Shown here piece after piece: positions 14,722-23,741 of a stretch of 64,000 nucleotides of DNA. The notes under the pieces were generated by a model that was not told where the DNA came from, searched no databases, and was given only the letters and a program-made list of their open reading frames with translations. The first letter of the stretch is position 1. The number at the start of each line of letters is the position of its first letter. This stretch comes from DYQY01 sp964643725 (GTDB lineage: Bacteria > Margulisbacteria > Riflemargulisbacteria > GWF2-35-9 > DYQY01), in contig CAZXTL010000001.1 in the NCBI GenBank assembly GCA_964643725.1, forward strand, positions 62,001 to 126,000, written 5' to 3'. Both the position numbers and the translations under genes were made by a program.

Positions 14722-15960
14722 TTAATTAACCGACAGGTTACCATTCGAGTAGTTGATTTTGCCTTTGCCTGCTTCTTCTATTAGGTTAAAGGCGTTGAAC
14801 ATTTTATATTCATAGGATAGGTCGCTTTTATTGAATTTTGAGAGGTCAACAGCAGAAGTAAAGAGGTTATCTCCTTTGATTTTATCAAGACCTTTGCCAT
14901 CATCAGCAAGTAAAATATTTTTAGTGTGGTAATTATCAGAAAAGGTTAATTCTATATAGATTATTTTTCTGTCGGTGTTAGAAATCCCAGTAATTTTAAA
15001 TGTTTGCTTAGTGATAGGGAAGAAGCTTATGTCTATGGATTTTGCTGTTTGTCCTAGGTTAGTTTTTATGGGAGATAGGTCAAGTCCAATGCTTAGAGTA
15101 TCTTTTATTCTTTTTCTGAGTGTATCTGTTCTGGAAATGATGTAAGCTATTTCTCCTCTGGTTACTGCTCTGTTTGGGTAGATTTCTTTACGGTTAGTCC
15201 ATTCTTTGGGTAAATAACCAGCTATCGCTACATCTGATAGCAATTTCTCGTCTGCTTGATTATAGTTAATATCAACAAATGGTTTCAATTGTTCGGTTGT
15301 TTGGACACTCATAAGCGGTTTTAAGAGTAATATTATTTCTTTTCTTGATAGGAAAGATTCAGTGCCAAATAACCCAGCTTCTTTGGGTTCAATAAGTTTT
15401 TTATTTAAAGCTGTTTGAATATATTCATATGCCCAGTGGTTAGGTAGTAGGTCTTTGAAATAGTACTTTGTTCTATAGTCCAAAGGATCTATTTTGTGGA
15501 GCTTAATAAGTGTATGAACAACCTCAGCTTTGGTTATAAAGGTATCTGGTCTAAAGAAGTCAGTGCCCAAATACGACCCCATAACCTTCATCGTAAGCAG
15601 TATTTCAATTTCTTTTTTAAAAGGGCTTAGATAAGTGTCTAATAATGTTTGTAGGGTTATTACGTTTAAGTCTTTTTGTGTTGAATATTCATTATTTCTT
15701 GCCACTAGTCGATAAACTTTCTTGCCTGGTTGTTGTTCGGGGATAATAATACGGAATAATCCTTTTTCAATTGTGACTTTATTGTTATTGATGTAAAGAT
15801 TATCTGCTCTTTTTAATTCACCAAAGATGGTTGTTTTGCCTGTGGTGATAATGGGATCGTTTTCAATCGGTGAGATTATTTTGAGTATAGGTTGCTGACC
15901 AAAAGCTAAAGATAGAGCTAATAGTAGTAAAACAAATTTTTTGTTGCAAATAGCGTGCAT
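14722..15960 (-). CDS. Secreted S-layer-homology (SLH) domain protein
   Basis: The 412-residue protein has a signal peptide (FVLLLLALSLAFGQQ) and then a small beta domain (about 25-95). Two to three SLH-type repeats follow between about 120 and 290 (MGSYLGTDFFRPDTFITKAE, then YYFKDLLPNHWAYEYIQTAL, and IYPNRAVTRGEIAYII). SLH repeats anchor proteins to peptidoglycan-linked polymers. The C-terminal 110 residues look like an immunoglobulin-like beta domain. It starts 2 bp after the stop of atpC, so it may be transcribed with the ATP synthase operon although its function is unrelated. In diderms with SLH proteins they tether the outer membrane to the wall. Confidence 0.75.
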   Translation of the reverse strand: MHAICNKKFVLLLLALSLAFGQQPILKIISPIENDPIITTGKTTIFGELKRADNLYINNNKVTIEKGLFRIIIPEQQPGKKVYRLVARNNEYSTQKDLNVITLQTLLDTYLSPFKKEIEILLTMKVMGSYLGTDFFRPDTFITKAEVVHTLIKLHKIDPLDYRTKYYFKDLLPNHWAYEYIQTALNKKLIEPKEAGLFGTESFLSRKEIILLLKPLMSVQTTEQLKPFVDINYNQADEKLLSDVAIAGYLPKEWTNRKEIYPNRAVTRGEIAYIISRTDTLRKRIKDTLSIGLDLSPIKTNLGQTAKSIDISFFPITKQTFKITGISNTDRKIIYIELTFSDNYHTKNILLADDGKGLDKIKGDNLFTSAVDLSKFNKSDLSYEYKMFNAFNLIEEAGKGKINYSNGNLSVN

Positions 15961-15962
15961 TG

Positions 15963-16205
15963 TTAACAGAAAACTATAGCTTTATTGTCTTCGATTAATA
16001 ATAAAGAATCTTCTCTTAAGGTGATTTTCTTTTTTGCTTCATCTCCTGGTTTATCCATAACTGCTATTTCACCTTTTTTTAAGACAGTCACGTAGTTTGC
16101 GTGATGGTCCATAAAAGTTATTTTTCCATCAATAGCAGTGGTCGAAAATCCATAGATATCACCTTCAAAAATCATTGCTTCAGAACCAGATACCTTTAAA
16201 TGCAT
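15963..16205 (-). CDS. atpC: ATP synthase epsilon subunit, short form
   Basis: This 80-residue protein is only the N-terminal beta-sandwich domain of epsilon (KVSGSEAMIFEGDIYGFSTT, ITFMDHHANYVTVL). It links gamma to the c-ring. The C-terminal helical hairpin, which in E. coli and Bacillus (about 130-140 residues) acts as the ATPase inhibitor, is absent. The reading frame ends with a normal stop just before the SLH gene. Its ATG overlaps the atpD stop by one base. Short epsilons are known in a few lineages. Confidence 0.88.
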   Translation of the reverse strand: MHLKVSGSEAMIFEGDIYGFSTTAIDGKITFMDHHANYVTVLKKGEIAVMDKPGDEAKKKITLREDSLLLIEDNKAIVFC

Positions 16206-17596
16206 TACTTCGTTACCTCGTCGATAGTGCCTTTCATTAGAAAGTTTTGTTCAGGTACATCATCAAATTCGCCTTGTAAGATTCTTTGGAATCCTTTGAT
16301 GGTATCTTCAGTCCGGACAAACTTTCCTTGCATGCCAGTAAATTGTTCAGCAACATGGAATGGTTGAGATAGGAAGTTTCTTACCTTTCTTGCTCTATTA
16401 ACAGTTATTCTGTCTTCTTCTGGGAGTTCGCTGATTCCAAGAATAGCAATTATGTCTTGAAGTTCAGTGTATCTTTGAATCATTTTTTTAACTGACATAG
16501 CTGTTGAGTAGTGGTCTTCACCTACGATGTCAGGGTTAAGTATTCTGGAAGAGGAGGAAAGCGGATCGATAGCTGGATATATACCCATTTCTACTATTTT
16601 CCTTGATAGAACTGTTACTGAGTCAAGATGGCTGAAGGTAATAGCTGCTGCTGGGTCTGTAAAGTCATCAGCTGGAACATAAACAGCTTGGATTGAAGTA
16701 ATAAAACCATTCTTTGTAGAGGCTATTCTTTCTTCAAGTCTTCCCATTTCTATGTCTAACGTAGGTTGGTATCCTACAGCTGAAGGTATTCTTCCTAGTA
16801 GGGTGGATATTTCTGAACCAGCTTGTACAAAACGGAAGATATTATCTATGAAGAAAAGAACATCTTGTTTAGCAACATCACGGAAGTATTCTGCTTGTGC
16901 TAGTGCTGATTGCGCAACAATAAGTCTGGCACCAGGAAGGTCACCCATTTGACCAAACAATAGAATAGTTTTATCAATAACTCCTGTTTCTTTCATTTCT
17001 AACCAGAGGTCATTACCTTCTCTTGTTCTTTCTCCAACTCCAGCAAAGATAGATATTCCACCATGGTGTTTAGCCATGTTGTGAATCATTTCCATAATAA
17101 TAACGGTCTTGCCAACTCCAGCACCACCGAATAGTCCTGTTTTCCCGCCTTTCACATAAGGGGAAAGTAGGTCAATTGCTTTTATGCCTGTTTCATATAT
17201 TTTGTCTTCAAATTCTAAGTCTTCAAATTTTGGAGCTTGTCTTCTTACTGGATAAAAATCAGCTCCTTCAATAGGCAATCCACCGTCAATAACTTCTCCC
17301 CAAGGATTAAATAATCTTCCAAGACATTTTCTTCCAACAGGAACTTCTAAAGCTTTGCCAGTGTCGACAACGTCCATTCCTCTGGCAAGTCCTTCGGTTG
17401 GTTGAAGTGCAACGGCTTTAACAATGTTTCCTTCAGTTTGTAAGGCAATTTCAGCAAGAATGGATTTTTGTTCACCTGTTCGAATGTCTTTAAAAGTAAT
17501 TTGTAGTGCGTTTCTGATGTCTGGTATTTGGTCTGGTGCGAATTTTACATCAATAATAGGTCCGATTACTTGAACAATTTTCCCGATATTTGTCAT
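16205..17596 (-). CDS. atpD: ATP synthase beta subunit
   Basis: The catalytic subunit of F1 has Walker A GGAGVGKTV, the GERTREGNDLW segment and DVLFFIDNIFRF (Walker B). I chose the ATG at 17596, preceded by GGAGGCAAAGTAAA and 1 bp after the atpG stop. A longer frame to 17641 only adds 15 residues unlike any beta subunit. The resulting 463 residues fit the family. Next come atpC and the SLH gene. Confidence 0.97.
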   Translation of the reverse strand: MTNIGKIVQVIGPIIDVKFAPDQIPDIRNALQITFKDIRTGEQKSILAEIALQTEGNIVKAVALQPTEGLARGMDVVDTGKALEVPVGRKCLGRLFNPWGEVIDGGLPIEGADFYPVRRQAPKFEDLEFEDKIYETGIKAIDLLSPYVKGGKTGLFGGAGVGKTVIIMEMIHNMAKHHGGISIFAGVGERTREGNDLWLEMKETGVIDKTILLFGQMGDLPGARLIVAQSALAQAEYFRDVAKQDVLFFIDNIFRFVQAGSEISTLLGRIPSAVGYQPTLDIEMGRLEERIASTKNGFITSIQAVYVPADDFTDPAAAITFSHLDSVTVLSRKIVEMGIYPAIDPLSSSSRILNPDIVGEDHYSTAMSVKKMIQRYTELQDIIAILGISELPEEDRITVNRARKVRNFLSQPFHVAEQFTGMQGKFVRTEDTIKGFQRILQGEFDDVPEQNFLMKGTIDEVTK

Positions 17597-17597
17597 T

Positions 17598-18416
17598 TTA
17601 CTTTGCCTCCCTGGTTTGTAATACTTTATAAGCTGAAACAACTTCGCTTAGTTCTTGAGTTATTGCTGTTTGTCTAGCTATATAGATGTCTCTTTTGATT
17701 TCAGTTTTTAGTGTGTCTGAGTTTTCTACAGCGTTTTTCATTACTAATAATTTTGATCCAATTTCTCCAGTGTAGTTTTGGATGAAAAAATAATATAGTC
17801 TGTCTCGAACAAATTTCTCAATAATTAGTTCATCTAATCTGCTTGCTTCAAGATCAGTAATAGCTAGGGTTGGTTTATAGATTTCTTCGTTGGTAGGAAA
17901 TAAATCAATCACTCCTGGTTTTTGTTTGAACATGTTGCTGTATTTATTCATTATGATTTTAGTTGTCCAAGGGAAATTATCTTTTTTAAGAATTTCATAG
18001 AGAGGTTCAATGATAGATTCATGAGGGATAGACGTTGCACCGTGGAAAAAATGTTTATAAGGAATTTTCATTCTTTCACAGTATTGTCTGCCCTTTTCTC
18101 CAACAATAATTAAGTTTTGGTTATTTTTGTGTTTAATAAGCGAAGGTAGAAGTTGTTGGTTAAACGAGGAGACAAACCCTTTTTCAGAGAAGAAAGCTAT
18201 GACCCATTCTTTTTTGGATGACTTGTGAATATTTATACTCATAGGGTCTATGCTGAAAAGTAGTCTATCAAAATATGGTTGAATTTTGCGACGATAGGTA
18301 AGTAGCTTCTGAGCTCTTCCAATTAGGATAGTGCTAATTATTTGCATAGCTTCAGTTATTTCATTAACGGAAGTTATGTTTGAGAGTCTTTGCTTAAGAA
18401 GTGTTATATCAGCCAT
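17598..18416 (-). CDS. atpG: ATP synthase gamma subunit
   Basis: The 272-residue rotor shaft subunit forms long N- and C-terminal helices inside the alpha3beta3 hexamer. The N-terminus (LKQRLSNITSVNEITEAMQI) and the C-terminus (IARQTAITQELSEVVSAYKVL) match the conserved ends of gamma. The middle region is quite divergent. The start overlaps the end of atpA by 8 bp. Confidence 0.93.
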   Translation of the reverse strand: MADITLLKQRLSNITSVNEITEAMQIISTILIGRAQKLLTYRRKIQPYFDRLLFSIDPMSINIHKSSKKEWVIAFFSEKGFVSSFNQQLLPSLIKHKNNQNLIIVGEKGRQYCERMKIPYKHFFHGATSIPHESIIEPLYEILKKDNFPWTTKIIMNKYSNMFKQKPGVIDLFPTNEEIYKPTLAITDLEASRLDELIIEKFVRDRLYYFFIQNYTGEIGSKLLVMKNAVENSDTLKTEIKRDIYIARQTAITQELSEVVSAYKVLQTREAK

Positions 18417-19938
18417 TATTTAAATAAATCTCTTTAATAATTTTTGGCAATATAGCATTAAGTTCAGTAATGTCTTCGTTAGTTACATTTTTTGCAACAT
18501 CTATTTTCTCATAAAGAGAGTAAGCCATTTCCTTAAAAACTTTAATAAAATCATTTTGGAAAAAATGTACTTTATCAAGAGGCACGTCATCAAGAAATCC
18601 GTTGATAGCAGTATAGATTATTAATACCTGGTCAGTGACATAGATAAGATAGTGTTCTTTTTGTTTTAATACTTGAATAAGCGTTTTGCCTCTTTTCAAT
18701 TGTAGTGTGGTTACTTCATCTAAGTCAGAAGCAAACAATGAAAACTTTTCTTTTTCTCTGTATTGAGCAAGAGTTATTCTTAGTAAGCCTGCTACTTTTT
18801 TCATTCCTTTTGTTTGCGCTGCACCACCAACTCTAGAAACAGAGATGCCAGGATTTACTGCTGGACGAAGGTTAGCATTAAAAAGCTCAGAAGAGAGGAA
18901 TATTTGTCCGTCAGTAATAGAGATTACGTTTGTTGGGATGTAAGCAGATACGTCTCCTGCTTGTGTTTCTATGATAGGAAGTGCGGTCATGGAGCCACCA
19001 CCAAGTTCATTATTGAGCTGAGCAGCTCTTTCTAGGAGTCTGGAGTGAGTATAAAAGATATCTCCAGGATAGGCTTCTCTTCCAGGTGGTCTCTTTAGTA
19101 GTAAGGAAATGTTTCTGTAAGCATGAGCATGCTTAGTAAGGTCATCGTAAATAATAAGCGTGCGTTTGCCTTGGAACATGAAATGTTCAGCTATGGCGCA
19201 TCCGGCATATGGAGCGTAGTATTGAAGCGCAGAAGGAGAAGAGGCAGAAGCATTAACAATAATCGTATATGCCATTGCTTGATGTTCTTCTAATGTTTTT
19301 TTAATTTTTGCAACAGATGAATTCTTTTGTCCAATAGCAACATAAACACAAATAACGTCTTTATTTTTTTGATTTATTATAGTGTCTATAGCAAGAGCTG
19401 TTTTACCAGTTTGTCTGTCACCAATAATAAGTTCTCTTTGTCCATGTCCTATTGGAACCATGGCATCGATGGTTATATATCCTGTTTGGAGAGGAGTATC
19501 TACAGGTTTTCTTTCAATAATTCCTGGAGGCACAACAGTTAGAGGTCTGTATCCATCGTTCTTTATGTCGCCTAAACCGTCCATGGGATCACCTTGTGGG
19601 TCAATTACTCTTCCTAAGAAATTTTCTCCAACAGGTATTTCAATAATACGGTCAGTCTTTTTAACAGAATGTCCCTCTTTAACTTTGTTATGTCGTTCTA
19701 AAACAACAGCAACTAATTCTTCTTTTTCTAAATTAAAAACAACACCAAAGACATTATTGCCAAAATCAAGGATTTCTCCCATGAGTGCTCCTGGTAGTCC
19801 GCCAACTCTAGCGATACCGTCTCCACTATCAAGGACTATGCCCACTTCTTGTTTTTTAATGGTATCTCCATAATGCTCAATTTGTTCAAGAATTTCTTCA
19901 ACTATATTAAGTTTTTGTTCTAATTTTTCTCCAAGCAT
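18409..19938 (-). CDS. atpA: ATP synthase alpha subunit
   Basis: The 509-residue non-catalytic nucleotide-binding subunit has GDRQTGKTALAIDTIINQK (Walker A), VYVAIGQKNSSVA and PGREAYPGDIFYTHSRLLER. Length and motif order are normal. It lies between atpH (3 bp) and atpG (8-bp overlap). Confidence 0.97.
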   Translation of the reverse strand: MLGEKLEQKLNIVEEILEQIEHYGDTIKKQEVGIVLDSGDGIARVGGLPGALMGEILDFGNNVFGVVFNLEKEELVAVVLERHNKVKEGHSVKKTDRIIEIPVGENFLGRVIDPQGDPMDGLGDIKNDGYRPLTVVPPGIIERKPVDTPLQTGYITIDAMVPIGHGQRELIIGDRQTGKTALAIDTIINQKNKDVICVYVAIGQKNSSVAKIKKTLEEHQAMAYTIIVNASASSPSALQYYAPYAGCAIAEHFMFQGKRTLIIYDDLTKHAHAYRNISLLLKRPPGREAYPGDIFYTHSRLLERAAQLNNELGGGSMTALPIIETQAGDVSAYIPTNVISITDGQIFLSSELFNANLRPAVNPGISVSRVGGAAQTKGMKKVAGLLRITLAQYREKEKFSLFASDLDEVTTLQLKRGKTLIQVLKQKEHYLIYVTDQVLIIYTAINGFLDDVPLDKVHFFQNDFIKVFKEMAYSLYEKIDVAKNVTNEDITELNAILPKIIKEIYLNNG

Positions 19939-19941
19939 TTT

Positions 19942-20499
19942 CTATACCTTCCTTTTTGTTATCATATCTTTTATTTTGTCGACTCTTCTTCTTAACGTAG
20001 CGTCAATCTCCCCTTCATGCCATCGAAGCTTAAAGCCACCAAGCATATTGGGAACAGATTTATAGATGAACTCAACTTTCTTTTTGTTAATAGTTTCAAT
20101 CTTTTGTTTATAGAAAGTAAGTATTTTTTCGTCTACAGGGTATCTGGAGATAACTTCTACTAAGAGAAGGTTTGTTTCTTCGGCAAAATAATATTTAAAT
20201 ATGTGCATAATGTAACTGAGTTTATGGAACAGATTCTTTCTAATTAAATATATAAGAAACGCCATAGTGTATTCTGAAGGGTCTTCAATCAGTTTCCCTA
20301 TTATCATTAGAAGAATTTTTTGTCTGGTAGCTGGTTCTATAAGTATATTTTCTAAGTAATACTTGATTTGACTATTACCAGAGATGACCCAATGTATTTC
20401 ATATAATTCGCGGACAATGTTGACAATAGCCTTTCTGTCGTTGTTCTTAACGATTGACTGAAAAAGGTTATGATAGGCTATTTCTTCACTTTTATTCAA
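19942..20499 (-). CDS. atpH: ATP synthase delta subunit
   Basis: This 185-residue protein holds the position of delta (OSCP), the clamp joining the b stalk to the top of alpha. The N-terminal helical bundle and the C-terminal PNMLGGFKLRWHEGEIDATL (family pattern GGxxIxxGDxxiDxSv) support the call. It overlaps atpF by 8 bp. Overall sequence conservation is low, as usual for delta. Confidence 0.9.
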   Translation of the reverse strand: MNKSEEIAYHNLFQSIVKNNDRKAIVNIVRELYEIHWVISGNSQIKYYLENILIEPATRQKILLMIIGKLIEDPSEYTMAFLIYLIRKNLFHKLSYIMHIFKYYFAEETNLLLVEVISRYPVDEKILTFYKQKIETINKKKVEFIYKSVPNMLGGFKLRWHEGEIDATLRRRVDKIKDMITKRKV

Positions 20500-20983
20500 C
20501 AGAAGTTACCACCTTTATTATTTCTGCATTAACTTTTTTGTCTATATCTTCATCTACTATGTTGTATAGAATTTGTTTTATAGATTTAGATATAATTTTT
20601 GATACATCTTTTCGAACATCTGCAAAAGCTTTGTTTTTTTCTTTCACAATTTCGATATGAGCTCTGTCTATTACTGAAGTAGCTTCCAAATGTGCTTTTT
20701 GAATAAGCTCGTGTCTAATGGTGTTGCATTCGTGCTTAGTGTCGCTGAGTATTTTTTTTCTTCTCTCAGCAGCTTGCATGCTTTCTTCTTTAATCTTTTC
20801 TGTTAATTCCAATATTTCTTTGTTGCGTTTTTCGTAAGACTTTTGCATACCCTCTATCTTTTTTCTTCTAGCTTCAATGTAAAAAAACAGCTTTGGCCAG
20901 ATAGCATAACGAACAACGAATAACATTAGAAAAAATGCTATCAAATTCCAAACGATTAGTAGACTATTAGTGGTGCTTTCCAT
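20492..20983 (-). CDS. atpF: ATP synthase b subunit
   Basis: The 163-residue protein has one N-terminal membrane helix (LLIVWNLIAFFLMLFVVRYA) followed by a long, charged amphipathic helix of more than 100 residues. This is the peripheral stalk architecture. It lies between atpE (9 bp) and atpH. Only one b gene is present, so the stalk is probably a homodimer rather than a b/b' pair as in cyanobacteria. Confidence 0.93.
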   Translation of the reverse strand: MESTTNSLLIVWNLIAFFLMLFVVRYAIWPKLFFYIEARRKKIEGMQKSYEKRNKEILELTEKIKEESMQAAERRKKILSDTKHECNTIRHELIQKAHLEATSVIDRAHIEIVKEKNKAFADVRKDVSKIISKSIKQILYNIVDEDIDKKVNAEIIKVVTSVE

Positions 20984-20992
20984 ATTAAATTT

Positions 20993-21241
20993 CTATTTTC
21001 CAACGCTTGATAAAATCATAAAGGTAATTACCAACGCATAGAGTATAGCTGTTTCAACAAACGCAATAGCAACAATCATGTTTGCACGAATGGACCCAGA
21101 TTGTTCAGGTTGTCTTGCCATAGCTTCTACAGCTTTTGCTCCTACTAGTCCTATTCCGATTGAGCCTCCAAGTGCTGCTAACCCTATTGATAAACCTGCC
21201 CCGATGTAATGTAACCCTGCTCCTATGAAATGTAACTCCAT
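20993..21241 (-). CDS. atpE: ATP synthase c subunit
   Basis: The 82-residue hairpin protein forms the c-ring. Helix 1 carries the glycine-rich GGSIGIGLVGAKAVE and the loop has ARQPE. Helix 2 has VETAILYAL with the ion-binding Glu at about residue 63. Compared with Na+-type rings, the Gln of helix 1 (GQG) is replaced by Ile (GIG), while the position after Glu is Thr and the later Tyr is retained. The missing Gln points to proton rather than sodium coupling. A good AGGAGG precedes the start. Confidence 0.96.
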   Translation of the reverse strand: MELHFIGAGLHYIGAGLSIGLAALGGSIGIGLVGAKAVEAMARQPEQSGSIRANMIVAIAFVETAILYALVITFMILSSVGK

Positions 21242-21369
21242 TTTACTTCCTCCTTATTTATTTAACTTTCTTTTTCCCTTTTCCTTTTTTCTTTAATATT
21301 TATCTATTTTAATGTTTAAATTATAGTCATTGAACATATAAACACATCAACACATAAACATTTTAACCT

Positions 21370-22098
21370 TTAGTGCCCCTTATACATATTATCAGTTATA
21401 TATATCGCTGAAAGATAAGCGAAAACATATGCCTGAATAAATGCTACCATTAATTCAAAAAGCAACATTATTGTGACAACAACAATGTCTAAGGGTATCG
21501 CAAAGACGGATTTAACAGTTAAGGAAGTAATAGAGGCAGTCATAGAAAGAAGAACCTTTATAATTAAATGACCTGCAAACATATTTGCATATAACCTTAC
21601 TCCTAAGGAGAAAGCTTTAGATAATAATGAAACTAATTCCATAGGAAAGAGCAGAACTCTTATCGGCCAAGCAATACCGGAGGGGGTGAGTTCTATAAGA
21701 AAGGTGAGTGGGCCTTTTCTTTTTATCCCCAACCAAATACTAATCATTATCATCAAACATGATAACGAACCAGTTACTAATATATTTGCTGTAAGTGAAT
21801 GTCCTCCAGGGATTAGGCCAGCTAAGTTATGTATTAATATATATAAGAATAAGGTTAAGAAGAAAGGCATCCAAAATTTATAGTCTTCTTGTGATTTGAA
21901 CAAAAAATTCATTTGGGAGTCCAAGAATTCATATATTAGTTCAAAGATAGATTGTATTTTGTTAGGTATTATTTCAAATTTAGCTATTCCAAAGATTATT
22001 ATTACAATAACTGGAATAAATAAAAGAAGTACATCCTGTGTAACGTTTAGGAATTTTGTAATAATCTCGAACTCTTGTATGATAAAGTTTACCATCAA
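21370..22098 (-). CDS. atpB: ATP synthase a subunit
   Basis: The 242-residue membrane protein has five to six helices. It contains the conserved SLGVRLYANMFAGH, with the essential Arg facing the c-ring Glu. The FAYLSAIYI helix is near the C-terminus. It is the first gene of the operon. No atpI is seen upstream; the 128 bp between atpB and atpE have no gene and end in the atpE ribosome-binding site. Confidence 0.95.
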   Translation of the reverse strand: MMVNFIIQEFEIITKFLNVTQDVLLLFIPVIVIIIFGIAKFEIIPNKIQSIFELIYEFLDSQMNFLFKSQEDYKFWMPFFLTLFLYILIHNLAGLIPGGHSLTANILVTGSLSCLMIMISIWLGIKRKGPLTFLIELTPSGIAWPIRVLLFPMELVSLLSKAFSLGVRLYANMFAGHLIIKVLLSMTASITSLTVKSVFAIPLDIVVVTIMLLFELMVAFIQAYVFAYLSAIYITDNMYKGH

Positions 22099-22221
22099 CT
22101 ATCTCCAGACAGAGCATTATCTTACAACCATCAAATTAATCAGTAAATCATTAAACGTAGGCTATTTTTTTGCTATTTTTTAACTTTTCTCTGTTTCTGG
22201 CAAGCTTTTTCCCTTGGGGTT

Positions 22222-23622
22222 TTAAGCTTTCTCAAGAAAAAGCTTGTAAGCCTTGTAGGTCATATAAATGTCTAGCTTTGAACAACATTCCATAGGAGAG
22301 TGCATTGCAAGTACAGGTGTGCCCATATCTACTATTTCCATCCCATAGGTAGCTAAGAATTTTGCGACAGTTCCGCCACCGCCCTCATCTACTTTGCCTA
22401 ATTCTCCTGTTTGCCAGACGACATTGTTCTCATTAAAAAGTTTTCTTAGTTTGGAAATGTACTCAGCGTTAGCATCAGAGCTTCCTGATTTGCCTCTAGA
22501 CCCACCGTATTTTTCCATAGAAACACCATAACCAAGTTTGGCAGAATTTCTAGCTTCAAACACTTCTTTCCAGTCAGGGTCATAAGCGCCCGTTACATCG
22601 CCAGAGATAGCTAAACTATTAAAGAGACATTCGTCAATCTTTAGTGCTGATGGCTCTTCGCCTAGATTAATAAAAGCTTGTTTAATTATTTGTCTAATGA
22701 AAGCACTTCTGGCTCCAGTGTTGCCGTCTGAGCCTATTTCTTCTTTATCAACTAGCCAGACGATTACTGGTTTATCAGCTGGTTTACTATCAACGATAGC
22801 TTTTAGGGCATTGTAAGAACATACTCTATCATCGTGACCATAGGCTCCTATCATGGACCTATCGAGTCCTAGTTCTCTTGCTTTGCCAGCAGGGACTATT
22901 TCGATTTCAGCAGTAGTAAAATCTTCCTCAGTAATGCCATATTTTTCATTTAGTAAATAAAGAATATTTAGTTTTACTGAACTTTTATTTTCTTTACCTT
23001 CTTCTTTTTCTTCAGTAATAAAAGGTTTATTACCAATTAGTACATTAAGCTGTTCACCAGTAATCGCGTCTTTTATTTTTTTGTCTTCTTGAGCTTTATG
23101 GGAGAGATGGGGTAGTAAATCAGCTATAAAGAATACTGGCTCACTTTCGTCTTCACCAATGGATATGTCTATTCTTTGGCCTTCCTTATTAAAGATAACT
23201 CCATGGATAGCTAGTGGTCTAGATACCCATTGATATTTCTTGATGCCACCATAATAGTGTGTTTTTAAGTAGGCAAGGTCAGTATCTTCATAAAGTGGGT
23301 TTGGTTTTAGGTCTAATCTTGGACAATCAAGGTGAGATATAATTAAGTTAACACCTTTAGTTAGGTCGTAGCCTTTTTTTAATCTGACTATCCCAACATT
23401 TTTATCTTTGTGGGTTAAGAAGAAATCATTAGAAGTGTTTTCTGTAAAACCATTTTTTAAAAGGACATCTTTACAGTAAGCAACAGCTTGTCGTTCAGTT
23501 TTATAGTTTGATAGAAATGACATATATTCTTTACAGTGTTCATGAATGTTTGCATGGTCAATATCCTTGTTTTCCCAACCGTTATTTTTTTTGTATTCAA
23601 GTTTTTTCGAGATATCTTCCAT
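22222..23622 (-). CDS. M18-family aminopeptidase
   Basis: This 466-residue zinc aminopeptidase belongs to the M18 (aminopeptidase I) family, which removes N-terminal residues from peptides in the cytoplasm. Metal and active-site motifs are ISHLDCPRLDLKP, YGHDDRVCSYNAL, DKEEIGSDGNTGARS, SGDVTGAYDPDW and AMHSPMECCSKLDIYMTYKA. The length fits the bacterial M18 group. It stands alone, 123 bp upstream of atpB on the same strand, with AAAGGAG before the ATG at 23622. Confidence 0.92.
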   Translation of the reverse strand: MEDISKKLEYKKNNGWENKDIDHANIHEHCKEYMSFLSNYKTERQAVAYCKDVLLKNGFTENTSNDFFLTHKDKNVGIVRLKKGYDLTKGVNLIISHLDCPRLDLKPNPLYEDTDLAYLKTHYYGGIKKYQWVSRPLAIHGVIFNKEGQRIDISIGEDESEPVFFIADLLPHLSHKAQEDKKIKDAITGEQLNVLIGNKPFITEEKEEGKENKSSVKLNILYLLNEKYGITEEDFTTAEIEIVPAGKARELGLDRSMIGAYGHDDRVCSYNALKAIVDSKPADKPVIVWLVDKEEIGSDGNTGARSAFIRQIIKQAFINLGEEPSALKIDECLFNSLAISGDVTGAYDPDWKEVFEARNSAKLGYGVSMEKYGGSRGKSGSSDANAEYISKLRKLFNENNVVWQTGELGKVDEGGGGTVAKFLATYGMEIVDMGTPVLAMHSPMECCSKLDIYMTYKAYKLFLEKA

Positions 23623-23741
23623 TTTTTTCTCCTTTTAATATATTTCTTTAAATAGTAAGAAATATTCCCAACATTCCTATTATAGCAAAATAAAACGTTG
23701 ATAAAATAGTTTATTTAAAGTAATGTTTAAAACGATAGATT

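Noticed and set aside
16205..17641. Longer start of atpD at 17641
   Set aside because: The extra 15 residues overlap atpG and are unlike beta subunits; ATG 17596 has a perfect ribosome-binding site.
20993..21241. Sodium-type ATP synthase rotor
   Set aside because: The Thr and Tyr near the key Glu fit, but the helix-1 Gln needed for sodium coordination is Ile.
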